Assembly (NCBI RefSeq): GCF_900187455.1
Contig: NZ_FYDX01000009.1
Coordinates: forward strand, 248,001 to 312,000
From: Pseudomonas sp. Irchel 3E13
GTDB taxonomy: Bacteria > Pseudomonadota > Gammaproteobacteria > Pseudomonadales > Pseudomonadaceae
Direction of reading: 5' to 3'
DNA length: 64,000 nt
Made by a program: the position numbers and the translations under genes. This document shows positions 8,845-17,056 of the stretch, one piece after another (positions within the stretch are counted from its first letter, which is position 1; the number at the start of each line of letters is the position of its first letter). The notes under the pieces are model-generated. The model worked only from the letters and a program-made list of their open reading frames with translations, had not been told where the DNA came from and ran no database searches.

Positions 8845-10197
8845 TTAGTTGACGGGAGCGCCTTTGGCGATCCAGTCACCGACCAGCTTGCGTTCCTCGG
8901 CAGTCATCTGGGTGATGTTGCCCAGGGGCATGATCTGGCTGGCGACGGCCTGGGCCTGGATACGCGGTGCCAGTTGCTGGATCTGTTGCGGGGTGTCGAA
9001 CATCACGCCGGCTGGCGCGGTGCTGAACAGCGGGCTGGTCGGCTTGGCCGAATGGCACACGGTGCAACGTTCCTGGATGACGCTGTGGATCTTGTCGAAA
9101 CCACCACCGGCAGCCTGGGCCGCGGCGGTTGCCTGGGCAGGTGCATCGACGGGCGCGGCAGGGGCGGCTGGCGCCTGGGCGGCCTGTTCGGCTGCGGCTT
9201 TGTCTTCGGCGGCTTTCTCGGCGGCAGTCTTGCCACCCAGTGCGGTTTCCGGCAGCGGCTGGTATTGGACTTTCGCGGCGGCTTGCTCAGGCGCGGTCGA
9301 GACCGGCTTGGGGCCGGTGACGTAGGCCAGGCAGATCATCGCCAGTGCGCCGGCGGGCAGGGCCCAGGCGTACTTGTTGCTGTCGTGACGGGTGTTGAAG
9401 TAGTGACGGATCAGGACCGCGGCCACTGCGATACCTGCCAGGATCAACCAGTTGTACTGGCTGCCGTAGGTGCTCGGGAAGTGGTTGCTGATCATGATGA
9501 ACAGCACCGGCAAGGTGAAGTAGTTGTTGTGGCGCGAGCGCAACAGGCCCTTGGCCGGCAGGACCGGATCCGGGGTCTTGTTGGCTTCGATGGCGGCGAC
9601 CAGCTGACGCTGGGCCGGCATGATGGTGCGGAACACGTTACCCACCATGATGGTGCCGATGATGGCGCCGGTGTGCAGGTACGCGCCACGACCGCTGAAC
9701 ACCTGGCTGAAGCCGTAGCACGCCGCGATGATCAGGACGAACAGCACCAGACCGAGCAGGGCAGGGTGTTTGCCCAGTTGCGAGTCGCAGAGGAAGTCGT
9801 AGATGAACCAGCCAGCGATCAGCGAACCGACGCCGATGGCGATCCCTTCAGCGCCCGACAGGCTGCTGCCAGGGGCCAGCAGGTACAGGGTCGGGTTGAA
9901 GTAGAACACCACGCACAGCAGCGCGATACCGGACATCCAGGTGAAGTAGGCTTCCCATTTGAACCAGTGCAGGTTCTCCGGCATTTTCGGCGGGGCCAGC
10001 TTGTACTTCTCCAGGTGGTAGATACCGCCACCGTGGATCGCCCAGAGATCACCGGACAGCCCTTCACGCGGGTTGGAGCGGTTCAGGTTGTTTTCCAGCC
10101 AGACGAAGTAGAACGACGCGCCGATCCAGGCCACGCCGGTAATCATGTGAACCCAGCGCACGCTAAGGTTCAGCCATTCCAACAGATGTGCTTCCAC
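8845..10197 (-). CDS. puuD: Urate hydroxylase PuuD (membrane, cytochrome c domain)
   Basis: A 450-residue protein with eight or so membrane helices in residues 1-310, an Ala/Pro-rich linker (about 320-370), and a C-terminal cytochrome c domain with CTVCH (about residue 395). This is the architecture of PuuD, which oxidises urate to 5-hydroxyisourate and passes electrons to the respiratory chain rather than to oxygen directly. It is the last gene of the puuE-uraD-allA-puuD set, 48 bases after allA. No separate uricase or FAD-type HpxO gene is seen in the window. Confidence 0.9.
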   Translation of the reverse strand: MEAHLLEWLNLSVRWVHMITGVAWIGASFYFVWLENNLNRSNPREGLSGDLWAIHGGGIYHLEKYKLAPPKMPENLHWFKWEAYFTWMSGIALLCVVFYFNPTLYLLAPGSSLSGAEGIAIGVGSLIAGWFIYDFLCDSQLGKHPALLGLVLFVLIIAACYGFSQVFSGRGAYLHTGAIIGTIMVGNVFRTIMPAQRQLVAAIEANKTPDPVLPAKGLLRSRHNNYFTLPVLFIMISNHFPSTYGSQYNWLILAGIAVAAVLIRHYFNTRHDSNKYAWALPAGALAMICLAYVTGPKPVSTAPEQAAAKVQYQPLPETALGGKTAAEKAAEDKAAAEQAAQAPAAPAAPVDAPAQATAAAQAAGGGFDKIHSVIQERCTVCHSAKPTSPLFSTAPAGVMFDTPQQIQQLAPRIQAQAVASQIMPLGNITQMTAEERKLVGDWIAKGAPVN

Positions 10198-10245
10198 AGT
10201 CTTTACCTCTTGCCGGTCACCGGAAAACCGATGGCCAGCCTTTTC

Positions 10246-10749
10246 TTATTGGTGGGGATTGAGGACCAGTTGCTCGTCCTCGGTGAAGAAATGCTCGTCG
10301 CAGTTGTTGCCGGAACCACTGCGATCAACCACCAGGAAATCATCCCGCTTTTCGATCGTCAGCACCGGGTGGTGCCAAACGCCGCGATGGTAATTGACGC
10401 CCTGCTTTCCATTGCTCAGGAAGGCGCGGACGAGACCCGATACAGGTGCGTCGCCAACAGGCGCGACCACGATCAGAAAGGGGTTGCCGAGCAGCGGAAT
10501 GAAGGCCTGGCTGCCCAGCGGATGGCGCTCCAGCATGCGCACGGTCAGCGGCATGTCCAGCGCGTCGGCGCGGAAGATGCTGATGATCGCCTTGTCTTCC
10601 GGCTGCGCGGTCTCGACCGTCGCCAGCTTGTGGAAGCGCATGGTCGAGCCGTTGTTGATCATGAAGTGGTCGCTGCCGTCGGTTTCGATCACGTCACCGA
10701 AAGGGGCGAAGGCTTCTTTGCTCAGGGGCTCAATCACTAAAGTGCGCAT
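10246..10749 (-). CDS. allA: Ureidoglycolate lyase AllA
   Basis: A 167-residue protein of the AllA family, which converts ureidoglycolate to glyoxylate and urea. Family features visible are the N-terminal PLSKEAFAPFGDVIE, the cupin-like core with MLERHPLGSQAFIPL, and NYHRGVWHHP near residue 115, which carries conserved histidines. The length is normal. It lies between uraD and puuD in an operon. No ureidoglycolate-forming allantoicase gene is in the window, so that step must be encoded elsewhere. Confidence 0.9.
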   Translation of the reverse strand: MRTLVIEPLSKEAFAPFGDVIETDGSDHFMINNGSTMRFHKLATVETAQPEDKAIISIFRADALDMPLTVRMLERHPLGSQAFIPLLGNPFLIVVAPVGDAPVSGLVRAFLSNGKQGVNYHRGVWHHPVLTIEKRDDFLVVDRSGSGNNCDEHFFTEDEQLVLNPHQ

Positions 10750-10817
10750 GCGTAGGTCTCTTGATTCTGTGTGTTGTTATCAGGCTGTAGCCGCCGGCCG
10801 GGCCGGCGCGCAAGGTC

Positions 10818-11333
10818 TTACAGTTGCAGCAGGCGGAACAGGGCGATCAGGTTGATCTGCGCCAGGGCTTCCTTGAACTCGGTCTCGGCATCGTTGTGAA
10901 TGCGGGTTTCGAAGGCCGCCAGGATCTGGTGCCGGTTGCTGCCCTTGACCGCCATGATGAACGGGAAGCCGAACTTGTCTTTGTAGGCATCGTTGAGCGT
11001 GGTGAAGCGCGCGAACTCTTCGGCGGTGCACTGGTGGATACCGGCGCCGGCCTGTTCATTGGTGCTCGACTCGGTCAGTTCACCCTTGATGGCGGCCTTG
11101 CCGGCGAGGTCCGGGTGAGCGTTGATCAGCGCCAGTTGGGCGGCATGGTCGGCGCTCAGGAGGATGTCGCTCATGCGCTGGTGCAGGTTTTCGATCTGAT
11201 CCACTTCTTCGAGCTGGCCCAGGTCAAAGGCTTTCTCGGCGACCCATGGCGAGTGTTCGTAGATGTCGGCGAAAGCCTCGACGAACGCGGCGCGGTCCAG
11301 GGACGAAGGGGTCAGGGTCTTGAAAGCGGTCAT
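10818..11333 (-). CDS. uraD: OHCU decarboxylase UraD
   Basis: A 171-residue 2-oxo-4-hydroxy-4-carboxy-5-ureidoimidazoline decarboxylase, which gives S-allantoin. The motifs INAHPDLAGKAA (catalytic His of the HPDL block), SSTNEQAGAG, and KFGFPFIMAVKG are all present. Its start codon overlaps the puuE stop by 4 bases (ATGA), indicating translational coupling. Confidence 0.92.
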   Translation of the reverse strand: MTAFKTLTPSSLDRAAFVEAFADIYEHSPWVAEKAFDLGQLEEVDQIENLHQRMSDILLSADHAAQLALINAHPDLAGKAAIKGELTESSTNEQAGAGIHQCTAEEFARFTTLNDAYKDKFGFPFIMAVKGSNRHQILAAFETRIHNDAETEFKEALAQINLIALFRLLQL

Positions 11334-12259
11334 TGGGCGTTCTCTGCGGTGTAAGGGTGGTTGGCGTGCCAGTGGCGCGCGATGTCCTCGCGGCGGGCAA
11401 ACCAGACCTGGTCGTGGCTTTTTGCGTAGTCGATGAAGCGCTTGAGCGAAGCCAGGCGTGCCGGACGACCGATCAGGCGGCAGTGCAGGCCGATGGAAAG
11501 CATCTTCGGCGCTTCGGCGCCTTCTTCGTAAAGCACGTCGAAGGCGTCCTTGAGGTACTGGAAGAACTGCTCGCCGCAGTTGAAGCCCTGGACCTGAGTG
11601 AAACGCATGTCGTTGGTGTCCAGCGTGTAGGGGATCACCAGGTGCGGTTTGTCGGTCGGGTTGTTCGATTCCCAGTAAGGCAGGTCGTCGTCGTAGGTAT
11701 CGCTGTCGTAGAGGAAGCCGCCTTCCTCCATCACCAGGCGACGGGTGTTCGGGCCGGTACGGCCGGTGTACCAGCCTACCGGGCGTTTACCGGTCAACTC
11801 GGTGAGGATGCGGATGGCTTCGAGCATGTGCTCGCGCTCCTGGGCCTCGTCCATGTTCTGGTAGTCGATCCAGCGGTAACCGTGGCTGCAGATCTCATGG
11901 CCGGCTTCGACCATGGCGCGGATCACGTCAGGGTGGCGCTGCGCGGCCATGGCCACGGCGAAGACGGTCAGCGGTACACCGCTGTCCTTGAACAATTTCA
12001 GCAGGCGCCATACGCCGGCGCGGCTACCGTATTCGTAGAGCGATTCCATGCTCATGTTGCGCGCGCCTTGCAGCGGCTGGGCGGAGACCATCTCGGAGAG
12101 GAAGGCTTCGGATTCCTTGTCGCCGTGAAGGATGTTGCGTTCGCCGCCTTCTTCATAATTGAGCACGAAAGACAACGCGATACGGGCATTTCCCGGCCAG
12201 CGCGGATGGGGAGGGGTATTGCCGTAACCGATCAGGTCGCGAGGATAATCAGCGCTCAC
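11330..12259 (-). CDS. puuE: Allantoinase PuuE (polysaccharide-deacetylase fold)
   Basis: A 309-residue metal-independent type allantoinase of the NodB/polysaccharide deacetylase fold, which opens allantoin to allantoate. Visible features are the N-terminal YPRDLIGYGNTPPHP, LSFVLNYEEGGE, the AGHEICSHGYRW block and GWYTGRTGPNTRRL. It is the first gene of the minus-strand puuE-uraD-allA-puuD operon. A TTGTATACAA palindrome overlaps the likely -10 region about 77 bases upstream. Confidence 0.92.
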   Translation of the reverse strand: MSADYPRDLIGYGNTPPHPRWPGNARIALSFVLNYEEGGERNILHGDKESEAFLSEMVSAQPLQGARNMSMESLYEYGSRAGVWRLLKLFKDSGVPLTVFAVAMAAQRHPDVIRAMVEAGHEICSHGYRWIDYQNMDEAQEREHMLEAIRILTELTGKRPVGWYTGRTGPNTRRLVMEEGGFLYDSDTYDDDLPYWESNNPTDKPHLVIPYTLDTNDMRFTQVQGFNCGEQFFQYLKDAFDVLYEEGAEAPKMLSIGLHCRLIGRPARLASLKRFIDYAKSHDQVWFARREDIARHWHANHPYTAENAQ

Positions 12260-12335
12260 TGCAGTCTTCCTTCTTGTACGTAAACACGGGAGGGTGGCGG
12301 TCGCAGGTTGCGTTGGGCCACGTCGATGGGTGTGA

Positions 12336-12345
12336 TTGTATACAA
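12336..12345 (-). promoter_or_regulatory. GntR-type operator in the puuE promoter
   Basis: TTGTATACAA, a perfect palindrome. On the minus strand a possible -35 TTACAA lies 18 bases before TACAAT, so the palindrome overlaps the -10 hexamer and would suit repression. The same 10-mer recurs at 14666. Confidence 0.6.
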
Positions 12346-12524
12346 CTTTATTGACGATTTGTAAGCCTGTTTTTCCGCATTTCTTTCAGCATACCTATAA
12401 AGAAAGGACTGCAAGAAACCTGCCTGATTGGTCAGCAAATGACGCTGGTGTCTGCCAAAGCCCTGGCTTTGCGACTGATGGCTTATTTACAGAAGGAGGG
12501 ATTGGCTGAAGCCCAATCTGGTTA

Positions 12525-12546
12525 GAAAAATTGTGTACAATTTTTC
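12525..12546. promoter_or_regulatory. Extended palindrome with GntR-type core upstream of uraH
   Basis: A palindrome with arms GAAAAATTG and CAATTTTTC around TGTA, containing TTGTGTACAA. It lies 104 bases upstream of uraH. The 12260-12649 gap holds two operator-like palindromes and a hairpin but no coding sequence. Confidence 0.55.
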
Positions 12547-12572
12547 AATAAAATGTCTTAATGATCCAGCTT

Positions 12573-12617
12573 CCGCACACCACCGTGGTCGATCCTGGTG
12601 CTGTGCGGGTATTTTTT
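12573..12617 (+). terminator. Terminator-like hairpin in the uraH leader
   Basis: Stem CCGCACA / TGTGCGG with an inner CACC / GGTG extension, followed by a run of six T. It lies just 33 bases before the uraH start codon, and no plus-strand gene ends before it. It may be a leader attenuator. Confidence 0.45.
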
Positions 12618-12649
12618 GCCCACAGATTGAACAATGAGGCGAGCAAGCA

Positions 12650-13003
12650 ATGGGACGTTTGACCACGCATGTACTGGATGCCGCACATGGCTGTCCTGGA
12701 AGCTCGATCAAGGTCGAGCTCTATCGTGTCGAAGGCCAGCAACTGGAGCTGGTGAACACTGCCCTGACCAACAGCGATGGCCGCGTCGACGCGCCGCTGC
12801 TGCAGGGTGATGACTACCGCAGCGGTGTTTACCAGTTGCAGTTCAGTGCCGGCGACTACTACCGCGCGCGTGGCGTGCAGTTGCCGCAGCCGGCCTTCCT
12901 TGATGTGGTTGTGCTGCGTTTCGGCATCAATGCCGAGCAGGAGCACTACCACGTTCCGCTGCTGATCTCGCCTTACAGTTACTCGACCTATCGCGGAAGC
13001 TAG
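12650..13003 (+). CDS. uraH: 5-hydroxyisourate hydrolase UraH
   Basis: A 117-residue transthyretin-like HIU hydrolase acting between PuuD and UraD. The diagnostic C-terminal YRGS tetrapeptide is present, with the N-terminal catalytic His in TTHVLDAAHG and an Arg in the DGRVDAPLL block. It is transcribed away from puuE and is followed by a strong terminator, so it is monocistronic. Confidence 0.93.
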   Translation: MGRLTTHVLDAAHGCPGSSIKVELYRVEGQQLELVNTALTNSDGRVDAPLLQGDDYRSGVYQLQFSAGDYYRARGVQLPQPAFLDVVVLRFGINAEQEHYHVPLLISPYSYSTYRGS

Positions 13004-13030
13004 TTGGTCGCTAGAAGAATCTTCGTAGGT

Positions 13031-13061
13031 CCTTGCCCGCTCACACTGGCGGGCTTTTTTT
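13031..13061 (+). terminator. Intrinsic terminator of uraH
   Basis: GCCCGC / GCGGGC stem followed by seven T, starting 28 bases after the uraH stop. Confidence 0.9.
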
Positions 13062-13127
13062 CGTCTGCTGTTTTTGTGCCGGGCTGCCCAGCTTGTCTGA
13101 TCGCTTGCCGCTTGCAACGTGCAGCTC

Positions 13128-13153
13128 AAAAAAAACCCCACCCGAAGGTGAGG
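13128..13153 (-). terminator. Intrinsic terminator of the AzgA-type permease gene
   Basis: On the minus strand CCTCACC-TTCG-GGTGGGG is followed by eight T. It lies just past the permease stop codon. Confidence 0.9.
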
Positions 13154-13175
13154 CTCCTGTCCCGCCATCTATCCC

Positions 13176-14525
13176 TTAAAGGAAGATGAACTTGGCAATG
13201 AAGATCGCGCACAGCACCCACAGGCTGGCCGAGACTTCCTTATGCCGGCCAGTACATGCCTTGAGCACCACATAAGTAATGAAGCCCAGGGCAATGCCGT
13301 CCGCGACCGAGAACGTCAGCGGCATCATGATCACCGTGACGATCGCGGGAATGGTGTCGGTCGCTTCGTCCCATTCGATATGGGCCATGCTGCCCATCAT
13401 CAACATGGCGACGTAGATCAGCGCTCCTGCGGTGGCATACGCGGGGATCATGCCCGCCAGCGGCGCGAAGAACATCGCTGCGACGAACAGCAAGCCCACC
13501 ACCACCGCCGTCAGACCGGTGCGACCACCGGCGGCAACGCCCGCAGCACTCTCCACATAGCTGGTCACCGGCGGCACGCCGACCACCGCGCCGAACACGC
13601 TCGACGCACTGTCTGCCTTGAGTGCACGGGACAGGTTTTCGATGCGGCCGTCAGCATTCACCAGGTTGGCGCGCTGGGCGACGCCCATCAGGGTGCCGGC
13701 GGTGTCGAACATGTGCACGAAGAGGAACGCCAGAACCACGGCGATCATGCTGACGTTGAACACCCCGGCGACATCCATGGCCATCCAGGTTGGCGCCAGG
13801 CTCGGCGGCAGCGAGAACACGCCGCCGTACTCCACCAGGCCCAGACCCCAGCCGGCGAGAGTGACGGTGATGATGCTGATGAGGATGGCGCCGAACACCC
13901 GGTGGTAGCTGAGCACGGCAATCATCAGGAAGCAGATGGCTGCCAGCAGCGGGCCGGGTTCGTTCAGGTGGCCGAGCTTGATCAGGGTGGCCGGGCTGTC
14001 GACGACGATACCCGCGGTCTTGAGGCCGATCAGTCCGAGAAACAATCCGACGCCGGCGCCCATTGCATGACGAAGGCTGACCGGGATGCTGTTCAGCAGC
14101 CATTCGCGCACGCGTGAAAGGGTCAGGAACATGAACAGCACCCCGGAGACGAACACCGCGCCCAGCGCGGCTTCCCAGGTGTAGCCCATGGTCCCGACCA
14201 CGGTGTAGGTGAAGAAGGCGTTCAGGCCCATGCCGGGTGCCAGCCCGACCGGCCAGTTGGCGTAGAGCCCCATCAGCAGGCAGCCCAGGGCGGCGGCTAT
14301 GCAGGTGGCGACGAAGGCGGCACCATGGTCGATTCCGGCGTCGGCCATGATGTTGGGGTTGACGAAGATGATGTAGGCCATGGTGATGAAGGTCGTCAGG
14401 CCGGCGATCATTTCAGTCTTTACGGTAGTGCCGTGTAGCTTGAGTTTGAAAATCCGCTCCAGCCAGCTCGTTTCGAGCGGTGGGGCAAGATCCAGCGTAG
14501 GTGCGTCGGATTTGCGGCTTTCCAC
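13176..14525 (-). CDS. AzgA-type hypoxanthine/guanine permease (NCS2)
   Basis: A 449-residue transporter of the AzgA-like NCS2 branch (GhxP/PbuG type) with about 12 membrane helices. N-terminal motifs are LKLHGTTVKTEMIAGLTTF and MAYIIFVNP. The substrate-region motifs DTAGTLMGVA and SSVFGAVVGVPPVTSYVESAAG are conserved. It probably imports hypoxanthine, guanine or adenine for the catabolic genes around it. Its promoter carries the shared palindrome, and the gene is divergent from the adjacent gntR. Confidence 0.88.
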   Translation of the reverse strand: MESRKSDAPTLDLAPPLETSWLERIFKLKLHGTTVKTEMIAGLTTFITMAYIIFVNPNIMADAGIDHGAAFVATCIAAALGCLLMGLYANWPVGLAPGMGLNAFFTYTVVGTMGYTWEAALGAVFVSGVLFMFLTLSRVREWLLNSIPVSLRHAMGAGVGLFLGLIGLKTAGIVVDSPATLIKLGHLNEPGPLLAAICFLMIAVLSYHRVFGAILISIITVTLAGWGLGLVEYGGVFSLPPSLAPTWMAMDVAGVFNVSMIAVVLAFLFVHMFDTAGTLMGVAQRANLVNADGRIENLSRALKADSASSVFGAVVGVPPVTSYVESAAGVAAGGRTGLTAVVVGLLFVAAMFFAPLAGMIPAYATAGALIYVAMLMMGSMAHIEWDEATDTIPAIVTVIMMPLTFSVADGIALGFITYVVLKACTGRHKEVSASLWVLCAIFIAKFIFL

Positions 14526-14656
14526 AGCGTGTACTCCTCAAGTCTTTCTTGTTTTTCAGAGCTGGTCCTGCACGATCACTCGGGGCTCTGCGAGGGAAGG
14601 GTTGGCAAGGCGACCGACTCGAATGTTGACCTTTGAGTCAGGAAGTTGCCCGGTGG

Positions 14657-14684
14657 ATTATGCGTTTGTATACAAAGAATGCAA
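14657..14684 (-). promoter_or_regulatory. Permease promoter with embedded GntR-type operator
   Basis: On the minus strand a -35 TTGCAT (14679-14684) and a -10 CATAAT (14657-14662) are separated by 16 bases. The spacer holds the perfect palindrome TTGTATACAA (14666-14675), so a bound protein would occlude RNA polymerase. Confidence 0.65.
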
Positions 14685-14763
14685 ATACTGTTTTATTAGG
14701 TGTGCGCACATTAGAGGTGGCGGGCGCTATAACGGAGATCGCCGCCTGCAGAAATGCAGTTTG

Positions 14764-14773
14764 CTGTGTACAA
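14764..14773 (+). promoter_or_regulatory. Operator-like half-match in front of gntR
   Basis: CTGTGTACAA differs by one base from the TTGTGTACAA seen upstream of uraH. It lies 108 bases before the gntR start and may be an autoregulatory site. The rest of 14526-14880 shows promoter-like AT-rich sequence and no gene. Confidence 0.4.
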
Positions 14774-14880
14774 TGCGGCAATACCTTTAGCCGTTAATTT
14801 TCTACTCAGGACTTGCCATCGCCCCACTGGCTGGTATTACAGTCGAGGTCCGATAGGCGAATCTTCGTGCGCGAGTGCCC

Positions 14881-15651
14881 ATGAACGAACAGCTACAACC
14901 CCTCAAGAAAGCCCCGCGGGCCGGCAAGACCGGTGGCCGCAGCGGTACCCAGGATGACATCGTCTACGCGCATATCTTCGAGGCCATTCTCGAACAGCGA
15001 TTGGCGCCGGGTACCAAGTTGAGTGAGGAAGCCCTGGGCGAGATCTTCGGCGTCAGCCGCACCATCATCCGCCGCGCCTTGTCGCGTCTGGCCCATGAAA
15101 GTGTGGTGTTGTTGCGCCCCAACCGCGGCGCCGTGGTTGCCAGCCCAACCGTGGAAGAAGCGCGTCAGGTGTTCTTTTCCCGGCGCATGGTGGAGCGGGC
15201 GATCACCGAACTTGCCGTGCAGCACGCCACCGTCGAGCAGCTGAACGAACTGCGCGTGATGGTCCGTGAAGAGCGCGACAGCTTCTCCCGCGGTGACCGT
15301 GGCGCCGGCATCCGTCTCTCCGGCGAGTTCCATCTCAAGCTGGCCGAAGCCGCCGCCAACGCGCCGCTTGTGAGTTTCCAGCGCAGCCTGGTGTCGCAAA
15401 CCTCGCTGATCATTGCCCAGTACGAAAGCGGCAACCGCTCGCACTGCTCCTATGACGAGCACATGCAGTTGATCGATGCCATCGAGGCCCGCGACGCGAC
15501 CCTGGCGGTGAACCTGATGATGCATCACATGGATCACATCGACAGCAAGCTCAACCTCGACGAGGAAAGCGCCTCGGACGACCTGCACGCGGTGTTCTCA
15601 CACCTGCTGCAGAGCAAGAAACGCGGCGGTTCGGTCTCGGCCAAAAGCTGA
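14881..15651 (+). CDS. GntR family (FCD subgroup) transcriptional regulator, probable purine catabolism regulator
   Basis: A 256-residue regulator. A basic N-terminal tail (PLKKAPRAGKTGGRSG) leads to a winged helix at about residues 20-90 (LSEEALGEIFGVSRTIIRRALSRL), then an all-helical FCD ligand-binding domain with the metal-binding pattern of the subgroup (FHLKLAEAA; MMHHMDHID). A GTG two codons upstream could also serve as start. It is divergent from the purine permease, and palindromes of the GntR type occur in the neighbouring promoters, so it likely controls this purine regulon. The ligand is unknown. Confidence 0.85.
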   Translation: MNEQLQPLKKAPRAGKTGGRSGTQDDIVYAHIFEAILEQRLAPGTKLSEEALGEIFGVSRTIIRRALSRLAHESVVLLRPNRGAVVASPTVEEARQVFFSRRMVERAITELAVQHATVEQLNELRVMVREERDSFSRGDRGAGIRLSGEFHLKLAEAAANAPLVSFQRSLVSQTSLIIAQYESGNRSHCSYDEHMQLIDAIEARDATLAVNLMMHHMDHIDSKLNLDEESASDDLHAVFSHLLQSKKRGGSVSAKS

Positions 15652-15667
15652 TAAGCGCCACCAATGA

Positions 15668-15723
15668 ACACGGGGCCAGTCCCCGCAAGCCTGAGTGAAG
15701 GCTTGCGGGAACTGGCCCCGTGT
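15668..15723. terminator. Long bidirectional hairpin between gntR and guaD
   Basis: Near-perfect inverted repeat with arms of about 23 bases (ACACGGGGCCAGT... / ...ACTGGCCCCGTGT), placed between two converging genes. It also resembles a Pseudomonas repetitive palindrome. Confidence 0.75.
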
Positions 15724-15741
15724 CGTTTCCGTCAGGAAAGA

Positions 15742-17046
15742 TCAGCGCTGGTGCACGCAGTTCCCCGCCGCGAAGGTCTGGCGGATGGTGCGGTCATCGC
15801 CCAGGGTGGTCAGCACGAACAGGGTTTCCTCGATGCTGTTGGACTGTTGCAGGCGGTAGTCCAGCAGCGGCGTGGCCTTATAGTCGAGCACCACGAAGTC
15901 GGCGTCATTGCCCGCCCGCAGGCTGCCGATCCGGTCATCCAGGCTCAGTGCGCGAGCGCCGCCGAGGGTGGCCAGGTACAGCGACTTGAAAGGATGCAGG
16001 CGAGTGCCCTGTAGCTGCATGACCTTGTAGGCCTCGTTCAGCGTATTGAGCAGCGAGAAGCTGGTGCCGGCGCCGACGTCGGTGCCCAGGCCCACCTTGA
16101 CCTTGAACTGCTCGGCCTGCGACAGGTTGAACAGACCGCTGCCGAGGAACAGGTTGGAGGTCGGGCAGAAGGCGACCGCCGAGCCGGTTTCGGCCAGGCG
16201 CTGGCATTCGGCGTCGCACAGGTGCACGCCGTGGGCGAACACCGAGCGCTGACCCAGCAGCTTGAAGTGGTCGTACACATCCAGGTAGCCGCTGCGTTCC
16301 GGGAACAGCGATTTCACCCAGTCGATTTCCTTGAGGTTCTCGCTCAGGTGGGTGTGCATGTACAGGTCCGGGTATTCGCCCAGCAGTTGCCCGGCCAGTT
16401 GCAGTTGCTCCGGGGTGCTGGTCGGCGCGAAGCGTGGAGTCACCGCGTAGTGCAGGCGGCCCTTGCCGTGCCAGCGCTCGATCAGCGCTTTGCTTTCGGC
16501 GTAGCCGGATTCGGCGGTGTCGGTCAGGTAGTCCGGGGCGTTGCGGTCCATCATCACCTTGCCGGCGATCATCCGCAGGTCCAGGCGCTCGGCCTCTTCG
16601 AAGAAGGCGTTGACCGATTCAGGGTGAACGCTGCCGAACACCAGGGCAGTGGTGGTGCCGTTGCGCAGCAGCTCTTCGACGAAAATCTTCGCCACCTTGT
16701 CGGCATGTGCCTTGTCGGCGAACTGGCGTTCGCACGGGAAGGTGTAGGTGTTCAGCCAGTCCAGCAGTTGTTCGCCGTAGGAGCCGATCATGCCGGTCTG
16801 CGGGAAGTGGATGTGGGTGTCGATGAAGCCGGGGGTGATCAGGCTGTCCTGGTAATGCACCACTTCGATATCGGCGGGCAGCGTCGGCAGCAGGTCGCTG
16901 GCATGGCCGAGGCGGCTGATCTTGCCGTTGTCGACCACCAGTAGACCGTCTTCGAAATACTCGAAGGAGGCCTCGATGCCGACTTCGGCCGGGTCGGCGA
17001 CGCTGTGCAGGATGGCGGATCGGTAGGCTTTGCGGGTTGCGCTCAT
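15742..17046 (-). CDS. guaD: Guanine deaminase GuaD
   Basis: A 434-residue amidohydrolase. Metal and catalytic motifs are visible: DTHIHFPQTG, MHTHLSE, FAHGVHL and GLGTDVGAGTSFS, all standard for bacterial guanine deaminase (guanine to xanthine). It follows xdhC by 10 bases and ends the xdhABC-guaD operon, so guanine is fed as xanthine to the dehydrogenase encoded upstream. Confidence 0.93.
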   Translation of the reverse strand: MSATRKAYRSAILHSVADPAEVGIEASFEYFEDGLLVVDNGKISRLGHASDLLPTLPADIEVVHYQDSLITPGFIDTHIHFPQTGMIGSYGEQLLDWLNTYTFPCERQFADKAHADKVAKIFVEELLRNGTTTALVFGSVHPESVNAFFEEAERLDLRMIAGKVMMDRNAPDYLTDTAESGYAESKALIERWHGKGRLHYAVTPRFAPTSTPEQLQLAGQLLGEYPDLYMHTHLSENLKEIDWVKSLFPERSGYLDVYDHFKLLGQRSVFAHGVHLCDAECQRLAETGSAVAFCPTSNLFLGSGLFNLSQAEQFKVKVGLGTDVGAGTSFSLLNTLNEAYKVMQLQGTRLHPFKSLYLATLGGARALSLDDRIGSLRAGNDADFVVLDYKATPLLDYRLQQSNSIEETLFVLTTLGDDRTIRQTFAAGNCVHQR

Positions 17047-17056
17047 AACACTCTCG

